DNA of 64,000 nucleotides from Buxus sempervirens. Lineage: Eukaryota > Streptophyta > Magnoliopsida > Buxales > Buxaceae. Location: the NCBI GenBank assembly GCA_947561395.2, contig OX387183.1, positions 36,010,853 to 36,074,852 of the forward strand. The letters run 5' to 3'. Both the position numbers and the translations under genes were made by a program. Below, in pieces: positions 34,267-46,316 of this stretch (position 1 is the first letter of the stretch; the number at the start of each line of letters is the position of its first letter). The notes beneath the pieces are model-generated. The model saw only the letters and a program-made list of their open reading frames with translations, made no database searches and was not told the origin of the DNA.

Positions 34267-34324
34267 ATGAGGATGAGGGTTTTCCAGAGTTTCATACTCC
34301 TCTTTTGTCTTCTCCTCTGTTCAG
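34267..34324 (+). other. Orphan signal-peptide-like exon
   Basis: ATG AGG ATG AGG GTT opens a 58-base reading MRMRVFQSFILLFCLLLCS followed by G and a GTGACT donor. A short basic start and a run of Leu/Phe/Ile/Cys is what a secretory signal peptide looks like, and the purine-rich leader (aagtagaggagaaaaataag) is UTR-like. No following exon was recognised in the next kilobases, so it is either an orphan exon or coincidence. Confidence 0.3.
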
Positions 34325-37300
34325 GTGACTTAGTTTTGTTTTGCAATCTTTGTTCTATCTTGTCTTTTTATCTCTAAATAGTGATACTAATATTGGTTTG
34401 AAAATTTTGTTCTACTGGGATATCATTTCTGTGATGACGAGGCTGTGTTTCAAATGGGTTCCGGACTTTGTATCCTCTTGTCTGAACTTTATTGATTTGC
34501 TAAGTCAATAGATGGTTTTCCCTTGCTCTGTTCTAGGGGTTTCAAATAGATCTCTTGGATCTCCTGTACCATGTGGGGCTCTCTTTATTATCAAATGTAG
34601 TTCTTACCTCACATCTTCTAATTTGAATTTAATTTCTTTTTCTTTTTCTTTTTGCTTTTACTTTATACTTGTAATTTAAATTTTGATTGCCCTTTTACAT
34701 TTGTATTATGTAATTTATTTTAGTTTCTAAATCATGGTCCTTGATGATTGCAAGTTTGGTTATGTGAGTTTCTTGTTCTTTTTTTGCTTTGATGAGGTCA
34801 TTGTTTTCCCAATAAAGCTTTCAGTTTATTTTGACTGAATTAAAGATGACTACAACTGAATCATTAGATTGATACTTGAATCAGCTGATTTTTCTTAGTT
34901 TGGATTTTAGTTAACTAATGACATTAATTTCTTGACTTGAATGAAATAGGAGATAAATGGAAAATCGAGAAAAAGTAACTGCCTCCTTACATGGGAAGGT
35001 AAAAGCCCATAGGACAGCTGAACACTACAAAGTATTTGTGGAGTTATGCCTAGAGCAAAGATTAATTAGTAATAGGCGTGGCATACACCTTAATAAATAA
35101 AGGTGGTTGGAACATTGTCTTGGAAGAATTTTTTAAGAGAACGGGCATAAGGTACGAGCAAAAAAAATTGAAGAATCACTAGGATTTTACTAAACTTTAG
35201 TGGCAAGCATGGAATAAAATGCGTAAGGAGTTTATTGGGTTAGGATGGGATCCCATTCTTATTTTTAACATATTTTTCCTTTTTTTTTAGTTTTTGTTTT
35301 TTATAGGGATCCAAATAAAATGCAAGGCTTTGATATGGTTAATTTGTATAAAATAAAAAATTAAGTGCTTTAATATATATGTTACCAAATACTTTCCTAA
35401 TGTAAAAAGCACTTACTAAGTGCTTAATACATGTGTTTACCAAACACCAATTTTTTTAGATGAGCACTTTTTTACAACTACGGATAAGTACTTAGATAAG
35501 CCAACTTATCTTTTAAGTGCTTATCCATAAGGACTAGCAATCCCAAATGCCACCAAAGGGGAGGTCTTGGAAAGGTGAGAAAGGGCTCTTGGGAAGATAC
35601 TTGCGGTGGACGATGGAGATGGAAAGAGGAGAGAATTGCTTGCTTAAAAAGGGGAGAAAACAAGATGGAAAGGAGGAACATTGAGAGAAAGGGAGCTTGA
35701 AGGAGGAGAGGGCAAAGGGAAGAACTGAAGGAAAGACTCTCCGTTAAACCACCTAAGCGAGAATGTGCCCTACCACCTCTTGCATGGTAAATAAAGCTCC
35801 GAGGATCACGTTGGAATAACTTTAAGGATTTACCCATCTTTTTTAGCCATAAGCATTAACTCAAAAGAACGAGATTTTAGATGTTGAGTTGATCAATTCT
35901 TCAAGGTGTTAGGCTTTTAGCCTGGTTGTGCAAAGCAAGCATTAGGCTTATTCTTCTCATTTGATTTGTCTTGATGAGGTTAAAATCATGCTAAATATAT
36001 AAAAGAAGAGAACAGTTGTTTCAGTTTTGAGAATTTCGGATGGGTTGGCACAAAGAAGTTAGACAACACAGAGCATCATTTGCGCCCTTTTTGCTCAAAA
36101 ATCTTAATATAACTGAAGTATTCGTCATGATTGTCGAAACCCTTTACCCTTCTGAACCTGAAACAAAAATAAAATGGAGGGAACAGTGCACAGTCATTTA
36201 CAGTCGAGCAAACTAGTTGACTTGTTTATTTCTTGGCATGATTTTTTTTATGACCATACGGTCGTGCATAGCTGAACCACACGCAGCTGAATATGGTACC
36301 TTCAATTTATTTTTTACTTTCTTTAATTTGTAAATAAGTGCACACCAGAATAAAAGGCTGCTTCTGCTGTGGCTTTAGGAAATATTCCAAAATGTCGGAA
36401 TAATAAAAGAAATAAAACCTTATGCTGAATTCCCTGGGAAATTGTTATCTGCACAATGTAAAATAAAGAAAAAAAAAATCAAACCTTATATTTGAGAGGA
36501 AGAGACAGAAACAATAGTTCATTAATAGTTTTTGCACATTATACAGAATGACTGATCCCTGATGCTTCAGATCAGGGATTCATTGATTATGTGATGATCT
36601 TTGAGACCCCCCACAGAAACATATATAAGAGAACCTATAGAAAGTTTTTTGCCAGAGATGAATTAGTTTGAAAGTTTGAACAATATGATGATATTGTAAT
36701 ACAAATGTAAATTATACTATCTAGCCCCTTACAAACAAAAAAGTTAATGAAACAGAACCGCGATTTCTCAATGATTCTTGACATGAGGAAATGTGATACC
36801 TTATAATGCTTTCAGATGGTGTAAATGTGATACTTTCTGTCATTTCTGAGTGCATTTTCACATGTACCTGTTTTGATATTTTTGTATGAAAATCGATCAC
36901 TCTCCTTTTTGCCTCAAGAAATCTTTAACTATTAAACTCAGACTTGACTTTAGTTGCTTTTATTTTTAAAGATTCTGAGAAATCTAGAATAGTTGCATCT
37001 AAGAGCATGAAAGTTCATTCACATATAAGTCTGGATTTTGATGTGGATGATCTATGATTGTATATTGCATTAGATGATTTTCTAACTGAATTTTTGGGAT
37101 TTTTGGTTGATGAACTGGGTCTTCTATTTGATGATTCCTTGATACTTCATGTAATTTTTGAAGGATTTTAGGATCTACAAGAGGTTCATGTGATTTCTGG
37201 ATAAAATCCTTTAATGTTTGGGACAAATTTTGTTTACTGCATTTTATGTGTTTGTGAAACCCTACAATAACCAGTCAGTTGTTGATACCGTCAAAGGGTG

Positions 37301-37549
37301 ATTAATTTGGTTATTTACTTGTAATAGTAGTATGGTGTTGTCAATTAGGTGTACTTCGTCTACCAATTTATTTTTGTGTAGAATTTTTTGACCATCCACA
37401 AATAATTTTAGGTCTACATAACCTCATAGGTGGTACCTTGTAATTTGATGTAGATAATTAATTTGAATTCAAGGGATTCACTTCCCTTTTTGTTTTTTAA
37501 TGAATAATTAAAGTGTGTATATATTTATATATGAACTGTACAAGCAACC
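34325..37549. other. Mostly featureless AT-rich DNA with MITE-like and gag-like hints
   Basis: At about 35330-35560 aagcactt/aagtgctt words on both strands and aatcccaaatgcc resemble a hAT-type MITE, as does 10200-10330. At 36999-37226 (-) there is a 75-residue proline- and histidine-rich reading (LVDPKILQKLHEVSRNHQIE…) that looks protein-like but is not assigned. Nothing else is supported. Confidence 0.35.
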
Positions 37550-38830
37550 TATGCCATGAGCAACACGAAACTCCTCATCATACAACTCACCCCTGTAAAT
37601 CCAACAAAATACCAAAAAATAGCAAAAACACTGGTCCTCCTCACATCCACTCCCTCATGCTCACCCCTTGATAATTACTACTACCTTGCCCCTCATAGCG
37701 AGCCTTGGATCAAAGATGAACAAGCCGTTCAACTTCATTCCAAGGGAATCTCATATCTAATACTCTTAACCATCTCCACCATCTTCCGTGATCGCGGCTG
37801 GAGCCATCCCTCTCGATGCTCCTACCCCCTCGGTAGGTGTTGAGCAACACCATCTAAGACACTCTCTCACTATATCTATTGGACGAGCACCTTGAAATTC
37901 TGGCAGAACTGATGCTCATGACGCAACAGCTACCAATAGAGTATCCATCACCTGATACACCGATGATCGAGTATATTGAAATATCTTGCTATTACACTCT
38001 CACCATAAAAACCATAACACCGCATGGAATAGAAAACTATACATGATGAATCCTCTCCTCCCCGAACCCCTAACCCGCCATTGGTCAAACCATGCACTCA
38101 AAGAATCAGGTAAAACCCAGAAAACTCCAATCACCTGGAACAGCCTCATCCAAATAGCTCTCGCGAATTGACACTAAACGAACAAGTGGTCTATGCTATA
38201 TTCTGCCCCTCCATACACATAAAGCATATCTGTGGGGATAAAGCAATCATCCTCCATCTTCTCTGGATCCGATTAGCCGTATTTATCATGTACAGAAGAG
38301 CAGTCCGTAAAAAGATCCTAATCTTAAGAGGCACCTTAGGCTTCCATAACTGGGACATAGAAAAGGACACGTTAAGAATCCATGGATTGTGACTGACCAT
38401 GTTAAAGAAGGAATTGCATGAATAAGAACTAGAAGAACATGGGGATCAAAGAACCTTATCGGGAACTAATGGGTCAATAAGAACCTCCTTAAGGTTATCT
38501 AGTAGCGATGCAATTTCTTCCCTCTCAATAGGACGGGGATCTCTCCTAAACGGAAGGTTCCAAGAAATGTCAGAAGAGGACCAATCTAGGATGTCGGCCA
38601 TAGAAGCATTAGGATGGAGAACTAGTGAGAATAGGCGAGGGTACTGGTTTGATAACGCTTGCCTACCCCACCAACGATCATGCCAAAAACGAACAAATGA
38701 ACCAGAACCAATACACATCTTAACATGAGGATAAAAGGAAGGTGCTTGTCTCATAATAGCCTTCCACGGGCAGTTTCCTGAGGCTCGTGCTCTCAAATTA
38801 ATGGACCACCCGTTATAGCAAAAAACCTCT
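37550..38830 (-). pseudogene. LINE ORF2 3' fragment (plant L1), broken
   Basis: The minus strand reads, from 38796, CPWKAIMRQAPSFYPHVKMC…GSGSFVRFWHDRWWGRQALS, and from about 38340 LWKPKVPLKIRIFLRTALLY…SPQICFMCMEGQ. These are the post-RT region and the zf-RVT-like Cys region of plant L1 ORF2. Further on (38170-37990) come the C-terminal VIGVFWVLPDSL…FIMYSFLFHAVLWFLW words. Stops and frame changes separate the blocks. The reverse transcriptase itself is absent. It belongs to a different L1 subfamily from the two LINEs at 40-56 kb. Confidence 0.7.
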
Positions 38831-39976
38831 AGTTTGCTTTTACTTGGGTGTGCTTAAGGAATGGGATCAAAGCCTGAAGGGAAGGTCATTCGGAAGGAAA
38901 AATCTTTGAAGATATCATGGTTTTGGCTTCTACTTGGGTGTGATTAAGGGATGAGTTCAAAGCCTTTTCATCCTCAGATGTTTTCTCTCATTAAACAGGT
39001 TTGGTTATCTTGTCATAGTGAGGGGTCTCCTAGTGTGGCTTTCGTCTCCTTGCTTCTTCAGTTTTTTGGTCTTTTGCTTTGTCTTCTTTTTGTGCAGTGC
39101 TTTGGTTTAGTCACTCATTTCTCATGGGTGTTCTGGACGCCTTTCTATAAGCCTTTAACATTTAATATAATTTTCTTCTCATTATTTTATTCATAGGAAA
39201 AACCACTAAGAGAACATGATCTAGGTTCACGGTGAACCTTGTCCTTAGGCATGATAGACTTCCTCTAATGAAATCCTGATCTTTCTTCTATAAATTGTCC
39301 TCTTAACTAGAAATATCAATTTTAAAAATTATATCAAATTGTTTAGTGATATTTTAGATATGAGTTGCTTGTTTGGGTACACATTATGATGAACCTATTT
39401 ATTCATTGGTTTTGGATTCTTTTTAAATGTGGGAGATGTGAGTTCTTTGCCATATATTTCCATTTTGGTTTATAGATAGCTGCATTTTCCCTTTCCATCA
39501 CTTCCATCCATGGTCTATGATTAACTCACTACTTGTAATGTCTAAAGAGAAGCCAAATCATGCTTGCCTAGCTATTTCACATCTGAACAAGCAATGCTCT
39601 ATAGTTGCTTGCTTTGCAACCACAATAGACTTGAGAGGACTTATATATTGGGTTTTGCAAGTAGAATCTTATGTAGCTTATTTGAGGGGAGTCAAGCAAA
39701 ATTTTTCTTTTTATCAATTTTGAGAACCATGCTAGTTCATTAAAAAACCCATTTGGCTGCTTCAAGCCATATATTAATTTTTTATGAATGAATTTCTACT
39801 GCTAATGGTGAGTGTTGTAAGACTTATAACTGCTTTTTTGAATTTTCATTTTCATTTTTATTTTTATTTCTTTTATGACATACAGATGGGGAAAGTAAAG
39901 CAAATTAATGCCATAAATAATTTATTGGCCATATTATTCTTCATGCCATGTGTTAGAAGTTCTATTTTCTTTACAA
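38831..39976. other. Unassigned flank before the truncated LINE
   Basis: A near-repeat (tttacttgggtgtgcttaaggaatg…/tctacttgggtgtgattaaggga) occurs at about 38840-38950. The stretch 39060-39200 (…ttctggacgcctttctataagcc…) resembles a plant L1 3' tail, at low confidence. No gene was recognised. Confidence 0.3.
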
Positions 39977-39993
39977 TAACAACTCTTTAAGGG
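39977..39993. repeat. 17-bp target-site duplication of the truncated LINE (left)
   Basis: TAACAACTCTTTAAGGG, repeated exactly at 46079-46095 after the poly(A). Confidence 0.95.
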
Positions 39994-41443
39994 TGCCGGA
40001 GGTAAACCAGAAGCTAATCAAAAGTTGGAGAAGCCTGTTTGCTGGAGAAGAAGGTGCCAATGTGGAAAGAAGGGGGCCTCGTGGCAGATTCGGGGAAGGT
40101 CAGCAGATGATTAGGCAAGGTGGTGGCGGCTATGAGGGACAATCAGTACCTGCTATGTCAGGCCCTCATCAATCAGTAGCAGATGTGGTCGATTCAACAA
40201 TTCAAATTAATGGGTTCAGTGGGTTTCAAAACCTTATCCAAGACCCTAGTGGGGTTATGGGCTATCCTTTAGATGGTGTTGATAGGGAAAGGGGTGTGAA
40301 CTTTATATAGCATGGCCCAGGATCTGGTATTGGGAATACCCAATATAGGGTGCACCCAAATGGGCTGGAAGATAATCATATGGATCAGCCTATGGAAGTG
40401 GACCTGGACCTGGACCAGGGGATTGGGGTCGACATGAGTAGAAGGGCTGTAAGAATAGTTGAGGAAGATGACAATGTTTATGGGTCTTCTTATAATGAAG
40501 ATGAGGCACATGAGGGGGTGTCACTTGAGCAGGAGGAAGAACCCAGATTGAAGGTGAGTTTCTCGGAGATAAGCTGCACAGTTTCTCATGGTACAACTTG
40601 TGAAGACGGCGATTACCCAGCTCGTGTGAGATTGGCTTCTGATGTGAAGTAGAGTACTCAGATCTAGAAATGTCAGAGGAAGAGTTCAGGTGTGATGATA
40701 ACAGCAAGATGATGAACTATTCAAAGGAGCTAAATGTCATAGATCATGACGAACAACCTGCAGCAGTTTCAAAGGAATCAATGGCAAGAGAAGAGAGGAA
40801 CGGTGATATAGACAATAACCAGCAAACATGCTCACCTCCGATGAGGGGAGAGAAGAGCTGCGCAGTTATATATGATCCCCAAGATAACTGCCTGGAGTCT
40901 CCTGCTAGCAATCAAAAAGGAAGTAATTCAGAACAGCAGGAAAATTACAGCATCGAAGAAGTGCTAGCAACGATGGATATAGATGGCATCTGTCAAGTAG
41001 AAGACCCAAAGGATTCAGAGAAAAATATGAAAGGGGCTGAAAGGGATGATGAAGGGGATGAAGGGGCTGGTCTCCAACATGCTCCAGGTGAAAACATCTC
41101 ACAACTCCAGGTGGTGTTCCCGCATGAAGATGGGGTCAATCTGTCCTAAAAAATGATCACATTGGCTGATAAAGAGGAAGATGAACATGTTGAGATCCTG
41201 GACAAAATTTTAATGATGAGTAAGATGTTGGGAGTTTCTATTGAAGGTTTCAAACTAGAGGTAATGGCTTTCTTTACTGCGATAGAAGCCCAACAGTCCA
41301 AAGAGAAGGAGATGAATAAGAAAATAGCTAGGGAACTTCAGAAATTAACTTGGTCAGTAAAAGATACGCCTAGATCTGCAGGGGGTCGCAATAGCAGTAG
41401 AATTAAAAGTAAGAGGGGAGAAGCAACTTCTCATGAAGATTAA
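39994..41443 (+). pseudogene. LINE ORF1 remnant, 5'-truncated and broken
   Basis: Reading begins with the first bases of the element (PEVNQKLIKSWRSLFAGEEG) and continues in pieces interrupted by stops at 40308, 40650 and 41147. The last segment (ILDKILMMSKMLGVSIEGFK…) matches the ORF1 C-terminus of the LINE downstream (ILKLSKALGVSFQG). ORF1 proteins of plant L1s are nucleic-acid-binding and chaperone-like. Its stop at 41441-41443 overlaps the ORF2 start at 41433. Confidence 0.75.
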
Positions 41444-44400
41444 AATATTATCTTGGAACGTAAGGGGACTGAACACATGTGATAAGAGGGATGTTGTGAG
41501 AATATCTCTAAGATTATGGAAACCAGATGTTGTAATGTTGTAGGAATAAAAAATGGAAGTTGTGGATACCAGAGTCATCAAGGACATTTGGGATTATGGG
41601 AGGATCCAGTGGCTGTGTTTGCCATCAAAAGGAAGTTCTGGAGGGATAATTTTGGCATGGAAAAGTGACGCTATACTTGTAAACCAAACATGGGTTAGAG
41701 ATTATTCAGTTTCAGCCTCGATGAACATACCTAAACTTGCAATTTCAGTTCTCATAAGTGCAGTCTATGGCCCTAATTCAAACTCTCTTCTTCCAAATTT
41801 ATGGGAAGAGTTGATGGAAATAAGGCAAGAGTGTAATCTTCCGTGGTGTATTGGCGGAGACTTTAACGTGGTGAGATTTCCATCGGAAAGAAGAGGCTGC
41901 AATAATATATCGATAGCAATGAGAGGATTCTCGGACTTTATCAATAATTTAGCTCTTGTAGACATCCCTTTGAAAGGAGCAAAGTTCACCTGGTCAAGCA
42001 ATCAATCAACGCCATCCCTATCTAAATTAGACAGATTTCTGGTTTCATTGGAGTGGGAGGATCTATTTTCAGGTTTAATTGTTGAAGCTATGCCAAGACC
42101 AAGATCAGACCACATCCCGCTCTCATTAAGCTGTGAGGATGGGATCAAGAGAGCGGCTCCTTTTTCGCTTCAAGAACATGTGGTTAGAACATAAGTCATT
42201 AATGAAGAGAGTAGAAAGCTGGTGGGCTGAGATAAAAGTGGAAGGTACCCCTAGTTTCGCATTATGCAAAAAATTGAAGATGCTGAAGGGGAAGATCAAG
42301 AAATGGAATAAGTAAGAATTTGGGAAGGTGGAGGACAACATGGCAGCCCTCCTAAAGCAAATCAAGGAGTTGGATGACATTGAAGAAACGGCGGACTTGA
42401 GCCCGAAAGATTGGGTTAGGAGGGAGAAGTTTAAATCAGAATTTAGATCCTGGACTAGACGCCAAGAGATATGTTGGCGTAAAAAATCAAGATCATTATG
42501 GTTGCAAGTAGGTGACAAGAACACAAGATTCTTCCATAGAGTGGCCAATGCTAGATTAAGGAATAACGCCATCACTAAAATTGACATAGAAGGGAATCTC
42601 TATGACGATGAAGAGTCCATAAGAAGGAAGATACCAGAATTCTTCTCTAATTTGTACAAGGAGTTTGGCTTTAGACCTAAAGTGGATGGGTCGCATTTCA
42701 GCAAGATTATGGAGGAGGATAGAAATGAATTGGAAAAACCATTCTCCGAGGAGGAAGTCAAAGGGGTGATAGACCAAATGAATGGAGACAAAGCTCCAGG
42801 ACTGGATGGTTATTCCATAACCTTCTTTAAGTCTTGTTGGAATATCATAAAAGGAGACCTAATGGCAATGATTGAAGAATTTCAAAAGACCGGCACATTT
42901 GAAAGGAGTATGAATGCCACGTTTATAGTTTTGATCCCTAAGAAGGAAGGTACTTGCAAGATGAAGGAGTTTAGGCCAATAAGCTTGGTGAGTAGTGCCT
43001 ATAAAATCATAGCAAATTTGTTGGCCAACAGGTTGAAATTAGTGCTACAATTTCTGATTTGGAAAACACAAGGAGCATTTGCTGGGGGAATGCAACTACA
43101 AGATGGAGTGTTGATAGCAAGCGAATGTATAGACTTGTGTATAAAAAATCAAGAGAATATGATCATGTGCAAGCTAGACTTTCAGAAGGCGTATGACCTA
43201 GTTAATTGGGAGTTTTTGATGTACTTGCTGAGAAGAATGGGATTTGGGTATAAGTGGAGGAAGTGGATCTTCACATTTATATCTACAGCTTCTAACTCGG
43301 TCCTTGTTAGTGGGTCAGCAGAAGGTTTCTTTAAGAGTTCAAGAGGGTTGAGGCAAGGGCATCCTCTATCCCTCCGCCTTTTCACTATAGTTATGGAAGC
43401 ATTCAGTGGGATGGTATCAAAAGCATTAGAGTGTGGGATGTTGAAGGGTGTATCATTTGGGAATTCTATAGAAGTCAATCATCTTCTCTTCTCAGATTTT
43501 GACTTTTTTCAAACCAACCCATCAACAAATCCTTTGGTTAAAAGGTATTCTCCTAAGTTTCCAGGCATGCTCGGGATTGAAGATCAACCTAGCCAAAAGT
43601 GAAGTATTTGAAATTGGGAAGGTACATAATTTTTCTCGGCTAAGCCAAGAGTTGGGTTGTAAGAAAGGAAAGCTTCCAACTATATATCTTGGGATCCCTT
43701 TGGGAGCCGGATACAAGAAGGCATCTACATGGAACCCAATTTTAGAAAGAATGGAGAAGAAACTTGCATCATGGAAGAGTTGCATTTTATCAAAAGGTGG
43801 AAATATGACATTGATTAGAAGTGTACTAGCAAGTGTTCTGGCCTTTTTTATGTCCATATTGAAGATTCCCACGGCGGTGGCCAAGAGATTGGAACAGATT
43901 CAAAGAAACTTTTTGTGGGAAGGCCCAGGTGGGGAAGGCAAATACCACTTAGTGGCTTGGAATTAGTTATGTAAACTAAAAGGAGGCTTGGGACTGAGAC
44001 CTCTAGTGTTGTTCAATAAAGCACTCTCTCATAAATGGATTTGGAGATTTGGGAATAAAGAAGGTAATCTGTGGAGAGAGATCGTGAAGCAGATTCTTCT
44101 TCTTCAGGATGGTTCCTTGCCCCCTCAAAAAGTCCATTTGGTGTTAGCTTATAGAGACCTATTGTGAAACTAATTGAATCTGTTGAGAAGAAGTGTAAAT
44201 ATAGAGTTGGAAACGGGCTAAACATCAGATTTTGGAAGGATATTTGGTGTGGTAATGCAAGGTTAAAGGAGAGATTCCCTATGATATACAACATATGCAG
44301 AAATAAGGATGCATTGATTTTTGACTATGTTATGAGAAACGATGCTGGAGTTGTTTGGAATGTGTACTTAAGAAGGAATTTTTTGGATTGGGAAGTCAAC

Positions 44401-44606
44401 AGCTATGTAGAATTGTTGGGAGAACTATATAATGCTGAAGTGGGGATGGAGGAGGATAGAAGGGTTTGGTCAAAAGAGAAATTTGGAGTGTTTTCAGTCA
44501 AATCAGCGTTTGTAGACCTTAATTCTTCAAGTATGAAGTCCCGGGTTTTTGAAGAAATCTGGTCAAATCCAATACCCAGTAAGGTGTCTTTCTTTATGTG
44601 GACAGC

Positions 44607-45441
44607 TGTGAGATCCCAAGTCCCACATTGCTTGGTGAGGAGAAGGTGAAGGTCTATATATATAGGCTTGTGACTCCCTCAAGCAACGAGGCCTTTTGGG
44701 GTAAAACCAAAGAGCAAAACTGTGAGGCCCGATGGGCCAAAGCGAACAATATCGTTGCAACTAGAGAGTCGGGGCGTGACAGAATGGTATTAGAGCTAGA
44801 TCCGGGTCCAGTAGTCCGTGGCTGGTGTGGGTCTTGGCGTTGCCCGGGAAAGGTATTGGACCGACGAGGGCGGGCCCATGAGGGGTTTGTAGGCTTCTAG
44901 GTGGCTACTGCACGGGGACGTGCAGCCCTGAGGGGGGGATATTGTGATATTCTAATCCCACATTGGAAACGGATGAATACTCGGTATGGTATAAGAGTGA
45001 GGGAGAACGCTAAACCAAGCGAGGCGCCTTTTGAGAACAAAACCGTACGGGCTGAGGTCCAAAGCGGACAATACTTCGCTAGGTTGGGTTGTTACAAATG
45101 GTATCAGAGACTGCCCCGACCGGAAAGTGTGGGGGTTTGGCTCAACTCGAGGACGCGTTGTCCCATGGAGGGGAGTATGTGACATCCTCGCTATCTGAGT
45201 GGGCGATGAATGGGTAATCTCACTGGGCGAGCTATCAGGCGAGGATGTGCATATGGTTGGGATCCCACAACGCTCGGGGATGCTATAAGTAGTCTTGTGA
45301 TCCCTTACAAAGCAAGAGGCCTTTTAAGGCATAACACGGGACTAAATCCCCTGGGAACCTTCAAGTTAAGCGTGCTCGGGTGAGAGCAGTGCTAGGATGG
45401 GTGACCACTGAGAAGTTTTCTCGTGTTATCCCTTGAGAACA
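44607..45441 (+). mobile_element. TRIM array: three LTRs with primer sites, the last Cassandra-like with 5S rRNA sequence
   Basis: LTR1 44607-44781 (TGTGAGATCC…GGCGTGACA) is followed by a primer site TGGTATTAGAGCT (44785) and a short non-coding internal part ending in a purine tract (44929-44940). LTR2 44943-45096 (TGTGATATTC…GTTGTTACA) is followed by TGGTATCAGAG (45099), another internal part, and LTR3 45178-45441 (TGTGACATCC…). All three share a caag..gaggccttt block. Such a LTR-LTR-LTR chain arises by recombination or nested insertion. TRIMs encode no proteins and depend on other elements. The target duplication is not clean (ACAGC on the left, ACAGA on the right if the end is at 45437). 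Confidence 0.82.
45331..45432 (+). repeat. 5S rRNA-derived segment within the Cassandra-like LTR
   Basis: The phrases aagttaagcgtgctcgggtg and ctaggatgggtgacc are the internal Pol III promoter region (A box at about 45363, C box at about 45395) of plant 5S rRNA. The flanking gggactaaatcccctgggaac and tctcgtgttatccc are altered 5S arms. Cassandra TRIMs are known to carry 5S sequence in their LTRs. It is not a functional 5S gene. Confidence 0.85.
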
Positions 45442-45510
45442 GATACTAACGTTAGACCATCTGAAAAATAAGATAAGATACTAACGTTAAGATACTAACG
45501 TTAGACCACC
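45440..45510 (+). repeat. Local triplication at the TRIM/LINE junction
   Basis: agatactaacgtta occurs three times (about 45441, 45477 and 45491), with gaccatctgaaaaataa or gaccacctgaaatat following two of them. The last copy continues into LINE ORF2 (ILTLDHLKYRGWQL). The first copies are duplicated LINE sequence created at or after the insertion. Confidence 0.8.
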
Positions 45511-46078
45511 TGAAATATCGGGGTTGGCAGCTTCCAAATTGGTGTTGCATTTGTAAAGAAGAGGAGGAAAATGTAGCACACTTATTAGTTCATTGTAAAG
45601 GTGCTAGAAGGTTTTGGGGGATGATCTACCAAAAGCTAGGAATATCATGGGTTCAACCTAAGGAGGTAAGACAAGTTCTTGAAGCATGGGGGAGGAGGAA
45701 AGGTAAATCCTATATAGACTTAATATGGAACTCTATTCCTTCAGCTGTTGCTTGGGTGATCTGGAAAGAGAGAAATAGAAGGACTTTTCAAAATATTGAA
45801 AGGAAGGAGACAACATTAGATTGAGCTGTCCTGAGATTAATACATAGCTGGGTTTCAAGTCAACTCGTGGGAGCGAACATTCCTTTCGAAGAATTCCTGG
45901 GGTGCAATAAATTTTTTAAGATGGGAAGGGGGTAGTGTTTGGTTGTGGGTTATGTTTCTGTAGTATTGGGATAGTAATGTGTTCTACTACTGGTACACAG
46001 TTTGTGTACTATGTAATCTTATCTAATTATTTATAATATTTCCCTTTGATTACTGATCAAAAAAAAAAAAAAAAAAAT

Positions 46079-46095
46079 TAACAACTCTTTAAGGG
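46079..46095. repeat. 17-bp target-site duplication of the truncated LINE (right)
   Basis: TAACAACTCTTTAAGGG directly after the LINE poly(A) tail. Confidence 0.95.
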
Positions 46096-46148
46096 CAAAT
46101 TTAAACATGTTTTGGATTGGTTATTGGACCCTATTGAAATTATTACTT

Positions 46149-46308
46149 TATGACGCCTTGATCCTAATAGCGACGGACTTTGGCCGATTCAGCTTCATGG
46201 TTTTGCTATTAAGTTTTACCCCAAAAGGCCTCGTTGTTTGAGGGAGTCATAACCCTACATACTGAACCTTCACTTTCTCCTCCTTGAGCAATGGGAGATT
46301 CTAGGATC
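46149..46308 (-). mobile_element. Solo TRIM LTR, reverse orientation
   Basis: The minus strand reads TGAGATCCTAGAATCTCCCA…gtgaaggttc…gactccctcaaacaacgagg then ccttttggggtaaaac…ggccaaagtc…aaggcgtca. It parallels LTR1 of the TRIM array (44607-44781), including the 'ccctcaagcaacgaggccttttggggtaaaac' block. It is a separate, older insertion. Confidence 0.75.
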
Positions 46309-46316
46309 TCAAAATC

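Larger units (their letters stand above)
41433..45934 (+). pseudogene. LINE ORF2 (endonuclease/reverse transcriptase), inactivated
   Basis: It starts MKIKILSWNVRGLN (APE-type endonuclease), with GGDFNVVRF and SDHIPL further on, then the RT blocks (KAPGLDGY, FRPISLV, LDFQKAYDLVNWEF, GLRQGHPLS). The catalytic box expected as FADD reads FSDFDFF, so a key Asp is lost. Stops occur after VVML (two), at KKWNK, after LVAWN and elsewhere, and there are frame changes near 42150 and 43500. The zf-RVT tail (GWQLPNWCCICKEEEENVAH) lies beyond the TRIM insertion at about 45526. The protein cannot be active. Confidence 0.88.
39994..46078 (+). mobile_element. 5'-truncated L1-type LINE with poly(A) tail, interrupted by a TRIM array
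   Basis: It is bounded by a perfect 17-bp duplication and ends in gatca followed by an A run (46058-46077). It begins inside ORF1 and contains the rest of ORF1 and a broken ORF2. A Cassandra/TRIM-like array (44607-45441) interrupts ORF2 between the FMWTAV and LTLDHL motifs. It is homologous to the LINE at 48507-55812 (same WNVRGLN endonuclease start and GWQLPN tail) and is the more decayed of the two. Confidence 0.93.

Noticed and set aside
36560-36600. Hairpin tgatccctgatgcttcagatcaggga considered as a microRNA or snoRNA
   Set aside because: The stem is too short for a plant miRNA precursor, and C/D or H/ACA boxes are not convincing.
45331-45432. Functional 5S rRNA gene
   Set aside because: Only the internal promoter region is well kept, the arms are altered, and it is embedded in a TRIM LTR, as in Cassandra elements.
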